A program made the translations under genes and the position numbers. DNA of 32,041 bases. It comes from a bacterium. GTDB lineage: Bacteria > Pseudomonadota > Alphaproteobacteria > SP197. The notes below the pieces were generated by a model. It searched no databases, was not told the origin of the DNA, and worked only from the letters and a program-made list of their open reading frames with translations. The stretch spans positions 1 to 32,041 of the forward strand of contig JAPPGE010000025.1 in NCBI GenBank assembly GCA_028821455.1, in the 5' to 3' direction. Positions 1 to 7,334 of the stretch are shown piece after piece (within the stretch, counting starts at the first letter, position 1; the number at the start of each line of letters is the position of its first letter).

Positions 1-555
1 GACATTGTCAAAACCCCGCTCGCGCGCGAGACGGGCGAGGACGGGTCCCTGGGAAACGTCGGAGAGTGCTGTTCGAAACAGGAAATCCCTGTCGGCAGTG
101 GCGGTCAGCGCCGGCGACGTGGCGGAGAAACTGATGGTGGGAATGGCGGCTGGAGCGATCACCCGCTCGGCCACCGGCAGGGCGCTGGCGCTGGCGTTGG
201 GACCGACGATGGCATGCACGCCCTCGACCTCGACGAGACGGCGTGCCGCCGCGACCGCCTTCTCCGGTTCCGCCGTGGCGTCTGCGACCGCGACCGTCAC
301 GGGCAGGCCGTAAACGCCACCGCCTTCGTTGACATGCCTGATCGCGAGTTCGAATGCCCGTTGCCTGTCCCTCGCGACCTCGGCCGAACCACTGCTCAAG
401 TCCAACAGCAAGCCGATCTTGAGTGCGGTCGCCTCGTCCGCGTCGGCAGCATTCGGCGCCGCAGCTGCCCCGGTCAGCAACATGCCCGCCACGGCCAGAA
501 TCAAACCCGCCGCACGCGCTCGGAGAACGGCATCATCGCAAAGCCCGCGAATCAC
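1..555 (-). CDS. Periplasmic branched-chain-amino-acid-type binding protein (LivK family), 3' part cut by window edge
   Basis: Solute-binding component of an ABC importer of the leucine/isoleucine/valine type, acting in the periplasm. Only the first 185 codons are present; the frame runs off the left edge. The start is GTG at 555-553, with a GGAGGA ribosome site (569-564) 8 nt upstream. Residues about 12-34 form an alanine/leucine-rich signal peptide after an Arg-rich n-region. The mature part opens with KIGLLLDLSSGSAEVARD and continues with INEGGGVYG-like and IVGPNASAS-type motifs, which are typical of the type I periplasmic-binding fold (receptor family ligand binding region). No permease or ATPase gene is visible on this side, so its partners would lie beyond the edge. 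It is distinct from the complete LivK-like protein at 23581. Family assignment is firm; substrate is unknown. Confidence 0.88.
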   Translation of the reverse strand, partial: MIRGLCDDAVLRARAAGLILAVAGMLLTGAAAAPNAADADEATALKIGLLLDLSSGSAEVARDRQRAFELAIRHVNEGGGVYGLPVTVAVADATAEPEKAVAAARRLVEVEGVHAIVGPNASASALPVAERVIAPAAIPTISFSATSPALTATADRDFLFRTALSDVSQGPVLARLARERGFDNV

Positions 556-872
556 CGGGACTGTCCTCCGCTCAACAACGCGTGTTGGCGGTAACGGGGC
601 ACGCGCATTCCCGGCTGTTCGACAATCTACCCGTGGCCGAGCAGCATTCCCCCCGGGAGGCTGCGCCGGACATGCCAGCGACGCCAGGGAACTCATGATC
701 GAAGCTGCCGACTGGCGACGGGGCGCCCCGACCCAGGGCCTGGAGGGCGCATGACGGAAGACAGCTCAAAGCACAGCCAAGGGACGGGTGTCGGCGTCGG
801 TGGTGCGAACAGGATCAAGGGCGACCCATCATGGGAACAACGCGCTACGACAATCAGTTAAGTGCAGTCAAG
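556..872. other. Intergenic stretch, nothing recognised beyond the ribosome site of the binding-protein gene
   Basis: The 317 nt between the start of the minus-strand binding protein and the 3' end of tRNA-Glu. Short open frames occur here but none has a ribosome site or a recognisable product. No convincing terminator or promoter was seen. Confidence 0.5.
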
Positions 873-948
873 TGGCGTCCCCAAGGGGACTCGAACCCCT
901 GTTTTCGGCGTGAGAGGCCGATGTCCTAGGCCGCTAGACGATGGGGAC
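873..948 (-). tRNA. tRNA-Glu (anticodon CTC)
   Basis: A 76-nt cloverleaf read on the minus strand. The acceptor arm GTCCCCA pairs with TGGGGAC, followed by discriminator G and an encoded CCA (875-873). The D-arm, the anticodon stem CGGC/GCCG with loop CTCTCAC, and the T-arm with GTTCGAGTC are all present. The anticodon CTC is at 914-912 and reads GAG. The sequence closely follows the Escherichia coli tRNA-Glu pattern except for the C in the wobble position. Confidence 0.97.
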
Positions 949-1075
949 CTTTAATGCTTCATGCCGGCGCAACCTAGATTGGGAGCGCCGCCCTGTCAAC
1001 GCAGCCTGGAAGGTTGTATTCGATTGTGGCGTGGTGAATCATCGGCGGCCGAAACACGTCGATGTCGCTCTCAGC

Positions 1076-2410
1076 ATGAAGACTTCAGTCCCCTTCGATG
1101 GCTACTGGCGCACCGGTCCGGGAGGCCACGACGAACTGCTGGTCCGCGTCGGCCCGGGAACGCCGGCCGGCGCGTACCTGCGCCGCTTCTGGCACCCTGT
1201 GGCCATGGCTGAGGAGATCGGACGGCTGCCCGTGCGCATACGCATTCTGGGCGAGGACCTGGTGGTGTTTCGCGACAGGAGCGGGCGTTACGGGCTGGTC
1301 CACAGGAACTGCCCGCACCGGCGCGCCTCCCTGGAGTTCGGCGTATGCGAGGACCGCGGCATCCGGTGCTGTTACCACGGCTGGCTCTTCGATGTTGACG
1401 GGACCATCCTGGAGGTGCCAGGCCAGCCTGACGGCGTGGAAGAACGGATCCGGTCCTCGACCCGGTTGGGCGCCTATCCGGTCAGGGAGTACAAGGGGCT
1501 GATCTTCGCCTATCTCGGGCCTCCCGAACTTGTGCCCGAATTTCCCGTGTACGATACGCTAGGGATGCCGGGACACGTCCTGGTGCCCTACCGGGCGCCC
1601 TTCCGCTGCAACTGGCTGCAGGTTCTCGACGCCATTCTGGACCCGCTCCACACCGCCTTCCTGCATTCCCGCATGAGCCGCGAGCAGTTCAGTCAGGGCT
1701 TCGGCGAAATCGGCGAAATGAAGTTCTACGAAAGGCCTTCCGGGTTTCTCGGGACGGCGACGAGGCGGGTCGATGACAATGTCTGGATCCGTGTCAACGA
1801 ACTCGTCCTGCCGAACTTCACCCAGGCCGGAGCGGCGTTTGCCGCCGACGGCACACGCCGACGCTACTTCGGCCGCTCGTCCTTTGCCCGCTGGGTGGTG
1901 CCGGTGGATGACCACCAGACCACCTGCCTTGCCTGGGCGATCTTCGGCGAGCGCGGCGACCCTGAGAGCTACAACGTGCCAGGCGGACCGGAACTCATCG
2001 AGCAGGGAGAGATCTTCGACAGGCCGTACGAGGAACGCCAGCGTTTTCCGGCTGATGCGGAGGCCACCGAGGGCATGGGTCCGATTACCGAACATGACCG
2101 GGAAAACCTCGTTCCCAGCGATCGCGGCATCACGCTCTTTCGCCGTCGCATGCGCGACATCGTCACGGCCCTCCAGGAGGGCAACGAGCCGGAACATGTC
2201 ACCTCCATGTGGCCTTCGACGGTGCCCACCTACGGCGGTGACACGGTGCTCCACTTTCCTGCCAGCGGGGACGACCAGGCGTACCTGCGGCGTGTCGGCA
2301 TGGCGGTGATGGAACTCCAGTTCGCCGCCGAGCCGCTGGCGCCGGATTCACGGGACGCGCACGTCATCGCCGCCCTGAAGGATCTCGAAGCGAACGGACT
2401 GCCGGCATGA
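1076..2410 (+). CDS. Rieske non-heme iron oxygenase, phthalate 4,5-dioxygenase-like alpha subunit
   Basis: Oxygenase component of a Rieske-type mono- or dioxygenase, which hydroxylates or demethylates an aromatic or quaternary-amine substrate with electrons from a separate reductase. The Rieske [2Fe-2S] ligands are C79, H81, C98 and H101 (C-x-H, 16 residues, C-x2-H, then GWLFD). The mononuclear iron site shows D189-x2-H192-x4-H197. VGPGTPAG near residue 25 is typical of the phthalate-oxygenase-like branch. The open frame extends upstream to 941, but that part lies in tRNA-Glu, so the ATG at 1076 (MKTSVPFDGYW) is chosen. The ribosome site is weak and a nearby GTG/TTG cannot be excluded. The stop overlaps the next start (ATGA, 2407-2410). 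No ferredoxin or reductase gene is adjacent, so a shared reductase must be used. The substrate is not predictable from sequence. Confidence 0.88.
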   Translation: MKTSVPFDGYWRTGPGGHDELLVRVGPGTPAGAYLRRFWHPVAMAEEIGRLPVRIRILGEDLVVFRDRSGRYGLVHRNCPHRRASLEFGVCEDRGIRCCYHGWLFDVDGTILEVPGQPDGVEERIRSSTRLGAYPVREYKGLIFAYLGPPELVPEFPVYDTLGMPGHVLVPYRAPFRCNWLQVLDAILDPLHTAFLHSRMSREQFSQGFGEIGEMKFYERPSGFLGTATRRVDDNVWIRVNELVLPNFTQAGAAFAADGTRRRYFGRSSFARWVVPVDDHQTTCLAWAIFGERGDPESYNVPGGPELIEQGEIFDRPYEERQRFPADAEATEGMGPITEHDRENLVPSDRGITLFRRRMRDIVTALQEGNEPEHVTSMWPSTVPTYGGDTVLHFPASGDDQAYLRRVGMAVMELQFAAEPLAPDSRDAHVIAALKDLEANGLPA

Positions 2411-3423
2411 CGATCCGGGTTCACATCAAGAACAACCACGCCCATCCCGATACCTTTCCGCCGACGCCGGAGGCGGAACCGGTCTTCACCACGACGAGAG
2501 CGCGCTACGACGCGGTGCTGGAGTCGTGGCCCGAACTGAAGCACAGGCTGTCGACCACCATCGACTGGGATACCGAGAACTTCGCCGAGGCGATGAAAAC
2601 GGCCGAGGTCCTGATGTGCTGGGACCTGCCGACGGAGAACCTTGAGGTTGTGGCGCCGAACCTGCGATGGATCCACATCATCGGAGCAGGCGTGGAGCAT
2701 CTCTGCCCCATGGACTGGGTGCCGGAAGACGTGGTGGTCACCAACAACAAGGGTGCCCAGGCAAGGAAGGCGGGCGATTTCGCCCTCATGGCCGTTCTCA
2801 TGCTGCACTCCCGCATCCCCGCCATCGTCACCAACCAGCGCCGTAACGTCTGGAACTCGCTCTATGCGACTCCGGTGGAGGGGACGACGGTGCTCATCGT
2901 CGGCGTCGGCAGCCTCGGGGGTGGAGCTGCCGAACGCCTGCACGGCGCCGGACTGAGGGTTCTCGGGATCAGCCGTCACGGAAGGCCCCATCCCTCGGTG
3001 GAGACGATGGGAACGCCTTCAGACCTCGACTCCCTTCTCGGCCAGGCCGATCATGTGCTGGTGTGCGTTCCTGCCACGCCAGAGACCATCGGACTCATCG
3101 ACCGCAACCGCCTTCGGGCCCTGAAACCGGGCGCCGGCCTCATCAACATCGGCCGCGCCGCCACGGTGGACTATGATGCCGTCGTCGAACTGCTGGAGAG
3201 CGGCCATCTCTCGGGCGCCATTCTCGACGTCTTCGACCCGGAACCCCTGGCGGCCGACTCTCCCCTTTGGACGACCCCCAACCTGATGGTCATGCCCCAC
3301 ATCTCCGCCGACGATGGTGAGACCTATGTCGAAACGACGCTTTCCATCTTCTTCGACAACATGCGCCGGTTCATGGCCGGTGACGGGCTTCGCAACATCG
3401 TGCGGCCCGAACTCGGTTACTGA
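2407..3423 (+). CDS. D-isomer-specific 2-hydroxyacid dehydrogenase, NAD-dependent
   Basis: Oxidoreductase interconverting a 2-hydroxy acid and a 2-oxo acid with NAD(P)H in the cytoplasm. The 338 residues have the usual two-domain order: split catalytic domain, then a Rossmann domain from about 108 to 290. The nucleotide loop is GVGSLGG (166-172). The catalytic triad is complete: R250 in INIGRAATVD, E279 in DPEPL and H298 in MPHISAD. IIGAGVEHL (about 91-99) is the substrate-binding loop of the family. The gene overlaps the Rieske oxygenase by 4 nt and ends 9 nt before the GCS2 gene, so the three are probably co-translated. Substrate is unknown; the context suggests a hydroxy or oxo acid made downstream of the oxygenase. 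Glyoxylate/hydroxypyruvate reductase-like activity is an alternative. Confidence 0.9.
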   Translation: MTIRVHIKNNHAHPDTFPPTPEAEPVFTTTRARYDAVLESWPELKHRLSTTIDWDTENFAEAMKTAEVLMCWDLPTENLEVVAPNLRWIHIIGAGVEHLCPMDWVPEDVVVTNNKGAQARKAGDFALMAVLMLHSRIPAIVTNQRRNVWNSLYATPVEGTTVLIVGVGSLGGGAAERLHGAGLRVLGISRHGRPHPSVETMGTPSDLDSLLGQADHVLVCVPATPETIGLIDRNRLRALKPGAGLINIGRAATVDYDAVVELLESGHLSGAILDVFDPEPLAADSPLWTTPNLMVMPHISADDGETYVETTLSIFFDNMRRFMAGDGLRNIVRPELGY

Positions 3424-3432
3424 CGGGCCGGC

Positions 3433-4569
3433 ATGATGACCGACCCGGAATTCACCATCGGCATCGAGGAGGAGTATCACCTCGTCGACGTGGCCACCGG
3501 CGCACTCGCCCGCGATGTGCCGGAGACACTGATCAGTGAATGTGTCGGCGAACTCGGTGAGCAGGTCACGACGGAATTCATGCGCGCGCAGGTGGAGATC
3601 GGCACGAAGGTATGCCGTCACATCGGCGATGCGCGCGAGGAACTGAAACGCCTGAGAGGCGGTGTGGCGCGCATCGCCGGGCGTCATGGCCTGGCCCCTG
3701 TCGCCTGTTCTACGCACCCGTTCGGTGACTGGCGCGAGCAGGACTACACCCACAAGGAACGCTACGAGGGCCTGGCTCGGGACCACCAGGCGGTGGCGCG
3801 CAGGCTGCTGATTTGCGGCATGCATGTCCACATCGGAATTGACGATGCGGAGACTCGCATCGATCTGATGAACCAGGCCAAGTACTTCCTGCCGCACCTT
3901 CTGTGCCTCACCACGTCGTCGCCCTTCTGGCAGGGGCGCGATACCGGTCTCAATTCCTACCGCCTCACCGTGTTCGACAGCCTGCCGCGCACAGGCCTTC
4001 CCGACAGGCTTCAGAGCTGGTCCGAGTACGAACGCCTGGTCAGGGACATGACGAGTTCCGGACTCCTTGAGGACGGCACCAAGATCTGGTGGGACCTGCG
4101 TCCCAGCGCGCGGTTCCCGACGCTGGAGATGCGCATCTGCGACGTCTGTCCCGATATCGAGGATGCTGTCGGTGTGGCGGCGCTCTTCCAGTGCATTCTG
4201 CGCATGCTCTTCCGCCTGCGCCTGGCAAACCAGACGTGGCGCGAGTACTCCAACATCCTGGTCGAGGAGAACCGCTGGCTGGCGCAGCGTTTTGGCGTCA
4301 GGAGCGAACTGGTGGATTTCGGCAAACGGCAGCTGGTTCCCTATGGTGAGCTTCTCGATGAACTGATCGGGCTGGTGGGCGAAGACGCCGACGCGCTGGG
4401 GTGCCGCGCCGAGGTCGAACACACCCGGTCGATCGCCGCAAGGGGAACGTCGGCGGAGCGCCAGCGATCGGTCTTCCGGCGGGCCGGCGGCGACGCCGAG
4501 GCCGACAAGGCACTCGCGGCCGTTGTCCGGGATCTCCTGGAACAGACGATGGCGGGCACCGCCCCTTGA
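3433..4569 (+). CDS. Carboxylate-amine ligase, GCS2 family (YbdK-like glutamate--cysteine ligase type 2)
   Basis: ATP-dependent ligase of the glutamine-synthetase-like GCS2 superfamily. Escherichia coli YbdK has weak glutamate-cysteine ligase activity; many relatives have unknown substrates. Visible signatures are GIEEEYHLVD (10-19), GMHVHIGID (129-137) and TLEMRICDVCPD (about 230-241), which supply the metal and ATP ligands of the fold. The length of 378 aa is normal. Translation starts at one of two adjacent ATGs (3433, 3436) behind only a weak GC-rich leader, which suggests coupling to the dehydrogenase 9 nt upstream. It closes the oxygenase operon, and tRNA-Pro follows after 35 nt. It may conjugate an amino acid to a carboxylate made in the pathway or make gamma-glutamylcysteine; the sequence does not decide. 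No glutathione synthetase gene is nearby. Confidence 0.88.
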   Translation: MMTDPEFTIGIEEEYHLVDVATGALARDVPETLISECVGELGEQVTTEFMRAQVEIGTKVCRHIGDAREELKRLRGGVARIAGRHGLAPVACSTHPFGDWREQDYTHKERYEGLARDHQAVARRLLICGMHVHIGIDDAETRIDLMNQAKYFLPHLLCLTTSSPFWQGRDTGLNSYRLTVFDSLPRTGLPDRLQSWSEYERLVRDMTSSGLLEDGTKIWWDLRPSARFPTLEMRICDVCPDIEDAVGVAALFQCILRMLFRLRLANQTWREYSNILVEENRWLAQRFGVRSELVDFGKRQLVPYGELLDELIGLVGEDADALGCRAEVEHTRSIAARGTSAERQRSVFRRAGGDAEADKALAAVVRDLLEQTMAGTAP

Positions 4570-4604
4570 CGTTGCCGCCGGTCGGGGCCAAGAAGTAGCG
4601 TGTT

Positions 4605-4681
<77 letters not shown>

Positions 4682-4713
4682 CCCCATGACCGCCCTTTTC
4701 AAAAGGAGGCGCG

Positions 4714-5013
4714 ATGACCGCCAGAATCTATCGCCCGGCCAAGACGGCCATGCAGTCGGGACACGCCGGAACCCGCCGCTGGCTTCTCGAATACGTGCCG
4801 TCGGCGGCGAAGTCGGTCGATTCGCTGACCGGCTGGACAGGATCGTCGGACATGATGGCCGACCAGATCAGGCTGTGGTTCGAGACCCGCGATGCGGCCG
4901 TGGCCTATGCGGAACGTCATGGCATCAGGTACAGCGTGATCGAACGCCGCGAGAGAAGGATCAAGCCGAAGTCCTATGCCGACAACTTCCGCTGGGAGAG
5001 ACCGGGCAACTGA
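4714..5013 (+). CDS. NADH:ubiquinone oxidoreductase accessory subunit, NDUFS4-like (ETC complex I subunit)
   Basis: Small accessory subunit of respiratory complex I, homologous to the mitochondrial 18-kDa NDUFS4 protein and present in Alphaproteobacteria. It is 99 residues long. Family features are ARIYRPAKTAMQSG at the start, W23 followed by LEYVP, LTGWTGSSDM near 38-47, the segment AVAYAERHGI and the ending KPKSYADNFRW. It should sit on the peripheral arm of the membrane enzyme. The ribosome site is strong (GGAGG, 4705-4709) with a short 4-nt spacer. It stands alone between two tRNA genes, away from any nuo operon, which is usual for this subunit. It is one of the best taxonomic clues in the window. 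Confidence 0.92.
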   Translation: MTARIYRPAKTAMQSGHAGTRRWLLEYVPSAAKSVDSLTGWTGSSDMMADQIRLWFETRDAAVAYAERHGIRYSVIERRERRIKPKSYADNFRWERPGN

Positions 5014-5078
5014 CGGCCCCGCATTGCACATGGTCAGGACCAGGAGCGGGTCATGAAAGCGCCCGCTTCCAACATGAG

Positions 5079-5154
5079 GCGCCCTTAGCTCAGTGGATAG
5101 AGCAACGGCCTTCTAAGCCGTAGGTCCCAGGTTCGAATCCTGGAGGGCGCGCCA
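5079..5154 (+). tRNA. tRNA-Arg (anticodon TCT)
   Basis: A 76-nt cloverleaf with acceptor GCGCCCT/AGGGCGC, discriminator G and encoded CCA (5152-5154). The anticodon stem ACGGC/GCCGT encloses loop CTTCTAA, with TCT at 5112-5114. It reads AGA and AGG. The T-loop GTTCGAATC is standard. Confidence 0.97.
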
Positions 5155-5193
5155 CATCTGCCCCCGCAAGTGTAGCAAGGGAGACCGCACATC

Positions 5194-6435
5194 ATGACGA
5201 CCACACGCATTTCGTCGGCCGAGGCCGTTCAGCGCGGTGCCATGGAAGGCAGCGTAGCACCCGTCGACCTCGACAAGGTCCGGTGCGACCGCCTTGCCAA
5301 TGTTCACCGGCAGCTCGCCCGCAGCGATCTCGCCGGGGTCCTGCTTTTCGATCAGCTCAATGTGCGCTATGCCGTCGATGCGACCAACATGCAGGTGTGG
5401 TGCCTGCACAACGAGGTCCGTTACTGCTTCGTTGCGACGGATGGACCGGTCATCCTCTTCGAGTTCGGTCACGGCGACCATCTCACCCGAGGGTATCCGG
5501 GAATCAGCGAACGGCGACCGGCCCGGGCGGCAACGTACTTTTCCTCCGGCAACCGTACGCATGAACACGCCCGCGAGTTCGCCCGGGAGATCGCCGACGT
5601 TGTGCGTGAGCACGGGGCCGGCAACCGGCGGATCGGCATCGATCGCATGGGCGCCGACCTCTACCACGCCCTGGCAGACGAAAATCTCGACCTTCATGAC
5701 GGCTTTGCGCTGATGGAGGAGGCACGCAAGATCAAGACGGCGGAAGAGATCGTCCTGATGCGCTGTGCCATCGAGGCGTCCGAAAAGGGAATTCGGGCGA
5801 TGCGCGAGAACCTGCGGCCCGGCATCACCGAGAACGCCCTGTGGGCGAAACTTCACGAAGCCAACATTGCCGAAGGAGGCGAATGGATCGAGACCCGTCT
5901 GCTGTCGTCGGGGCCACGCACCAACCCCTGGATGCAGGAGTGCTCCATGAGGGTTATCGAGAAGGGCGACATGGTCAGCTTCGACACCGACCTCGTGGGA
6001 CCATACGGCTACTGTTCGGACATCTCGCGGGCGTGGATCTGTGATGCCCGTCCCACCAATGAACAGCGACGGATCTACATGGCTGCCATGGAGCAGCTCG
6101 AGCACAACAAGGCGTTGCTGAAACCGGGGTTGTCGTTCCGCGAATGGGCCGAGAAGGCGTGGCCCATCCCCGATGAGTTCCTGGCCAGCCGGTACGGCAT
6201 CATCGCCCACGGAGTGGGCCTGGTCGACGAGTATCCGGCCATTGCCCACCGGGAGGATTTCGCCGAGCGGGGCTACGACGGCATCATCCACCCGGGAATG
6301 GTGCTGTGCGTCGAATCACTGGTCGGCACCGAGGGCGGGCGCGAGGCGGTCAAGCTCGAACAGCAGCTGCTGGTCACGCAGACCGGATACGAACGCCTGG
6401 ATACCTATCCCATGGATGAGACCTGGGTGTCCTGA
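5194..6435 (+). CDS. dddP: M24-fold (creatinase/aminopeptidase P) protein closely resembling DMSP lyase DddP
   Basis: DddP enzymes have the peptidase M24 fold but cleave dimethylsulfoniopropionate to dimethylsulfide and acrylate, using a two-iron centre. This 413-aa protein has candidate metal ligands D264, D266, D276, H339, E374 and E389. The extra aspartate at +2 and the spacing FDTDLVGPYGYCSD differ from ordinary aminopeptidase P and agree with DddP. Y334 and D345 lie at H-5 and H+6, as do the Tyr and catalytic Asp I recall for the Ruegeria lacuscaerulensis enzyme; all eight residues differ from its numbering by a constant 31-32. LLFDQLNVRYAVDATNMQ and GGEWIETRLLSSGPRTNPW are also DddP-like. 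The N-terminus is about 30 residues shorter. The start ATG follows AGGGAG at about 5179-5184. A dioxygenase gene follows after 31 nt. The fold is certain, the DddP clade is likely, and DMSP activity is inferred; another M24 substrate remains possible. Confidence 0.72.
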   Translation: MTTTRISSAEAVQRGAMEGSVAPVDLDKVRCDRLANVHRQLARSDLAGVLLFDQLNVRYAVDATNMQVWCLHNEVRYCFVATDGPVILFEFGHGDHLTRGYPGISERRPARAATYFSSGNRTHEHAREFAREIADVVREHGAGNRRIGIDRMGADLYHALADENLDLHDGFALMEEARKIKTAEEIVLMRCAIEASEKGIRAMRENLRPGITENALWAKLHEANIAEGGEWIETRLLSSGPRTNPWMQECSMRVIEKGDMVSFDTDLVGPYGYCSDISRAWICDARPTNEQRRIYMAAMEQLEHNKALLKPGLSFREWAEKAWPIPDEFLASRYGIIAHGVGLVDEYPAIAHREDFAERGYDGIIHPGMVLCVESLVGTEGGREAVKLEQQLLVTQTGYERLDTYPMDETWVS

Positions 6436-6466
6436 TACCCTGCGGCATCCTCGGTCCGGAGGCGAC

Positions 6467-7318
6467 ATGCGCAACCTGACTCCGCTTCACGCCGACTTCG
6501 GCGTCAGGCTCGAGTGCTCCTCGATCGGGGCGCTCGACATCGCCGGGCTCAGGCAGCTGATCGACCGCTACTCCTTCATCCACGTACCCGGCGTCGCCAG
6601 CGGCGACGAGGCCCATCTCGCTCTGACCCGCAGCCTTGGCGAGCCCGAGGAGGAGCACGTCCGCCTGGGCCGCGAAGGCAAGGTCGCGTGGTTCGGCACC
6701 GTCGGCAATGTGCGCGAGGACGGTACGGTCTACCGCAATGAACACAGGGAAACGCTTTACCAGACCGGCAACAACATGTGGCATTCGGATTCGTCGTTTC
6801 GTGCCGTGCCGAGCTTCGTGTCGATCACCTGTGCCTACGAGACTCCCGATGAAGGCGGCGAGACTCTCTTTGCCAGCCAGCGCAGCGCCTATGGGCGTCT
6901 CGACGCGGCAGAGCAGGAACGACTTGAACCTCTCGTCGCCATCCATGACTACGTGTATTCACGTTCCAAGGTTCATCCCGATGCCGTGACGGCCACCCAT
7001 GCCGCCTCGCTGCCACCGGTGCGCCAGCGCCTCGTGCGCCGCAATCCGGAGACCGGCTCGAAGAATCTCTACGTTGGCTCCCATGCCCGCGAGGTGGAGG
7101 GCTGGGCCTTCGAGAAAAGCAGGGAACTGCTTGACGGCCTGCTCGAGGAGACGACTGCGGACGAGCATGTGCTCGCCCACCGCTGGCGGCCCGGAGATCT
7201 CGTGATCTGGGACAACCGCTGCCTGCTCCACCGGGGCGCGGGGTACGACGCGGACCGCTACCGGCGCTACATGCGCCAGACACGTGTGAAGGGGGCCGGC
7301 CCCACCCTCGAGGAGTGA
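6467..7318 (+). CDS. TauD/TfdA-family Fe(II)/2-oxoglutarate-dependent dioxygenase
   Basis: Cytoplasmic dioxygenase of the group that hydroxylates taurine, 2,4-D and similar small acids, coupling this to 2-oxoglutarate decarboxylation. The 283 residues hold the iron triad H106-x-D108 (MWHSDSSF) and H255 (CLLHRGAG), with the 2-oxoglutarate-binding arginine in YMRQTRV (R270 or R273). A longer frame is open upstream to 6173, but it overlaps the DddP-like gene. The ATG at 6467 is preceded by GGAGG (6458-6462) and gives the normal family length. Its 31-nt gap from the DddP-like gene suggests one operon. It runs convergently into the metC-like gene with 16 nt between stops and no obvious terminator. 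A taurine-type sulfonate substrate would fit the sulfur neighbours but is not shown. Confidence 0.88.
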   Translation: MRNLTPLHADFGVRLECSSIGALDIAGLRQLIDRYSFIHVPGVASGDEAHLALTRSLGEPEEEHVRLGREGKVAWFGTVGNVREDGTVYRNEHRETLYQTGNNMWHSDSSFRAVPSFVSITCAYETPDEGGETLFASQRSAYGRLDAAEQERLEPLVAIHDYVYSRSKVHPDAVTATHAASLPPVRQRLVRRNPETGSKNLYVGSHAREVEGWAFEKSRELLDGLLEETTADEHVLAHRWRPGDLVIWDNRCLLHRGAGYDADRYRRYMRQTRVKGAGPTLEE

Positions 7319-7334
7319 CCCGCGCCTGCCGTTG

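Noticed and set aside
941..1075. Upstream extension of the Rieske gene to 941
   Set aside because: The first codons would lie in tRNA-Glu, and the family N-terminus begins at the ATG 1076.
5045..5067. AGCGGG/CCCGCT hairpin after the NDUFS4-like gene as a terminator
   Set aside because: A 6-bp stem with an 11-nt loop and no T-run. It is followed by a tRNA gene.
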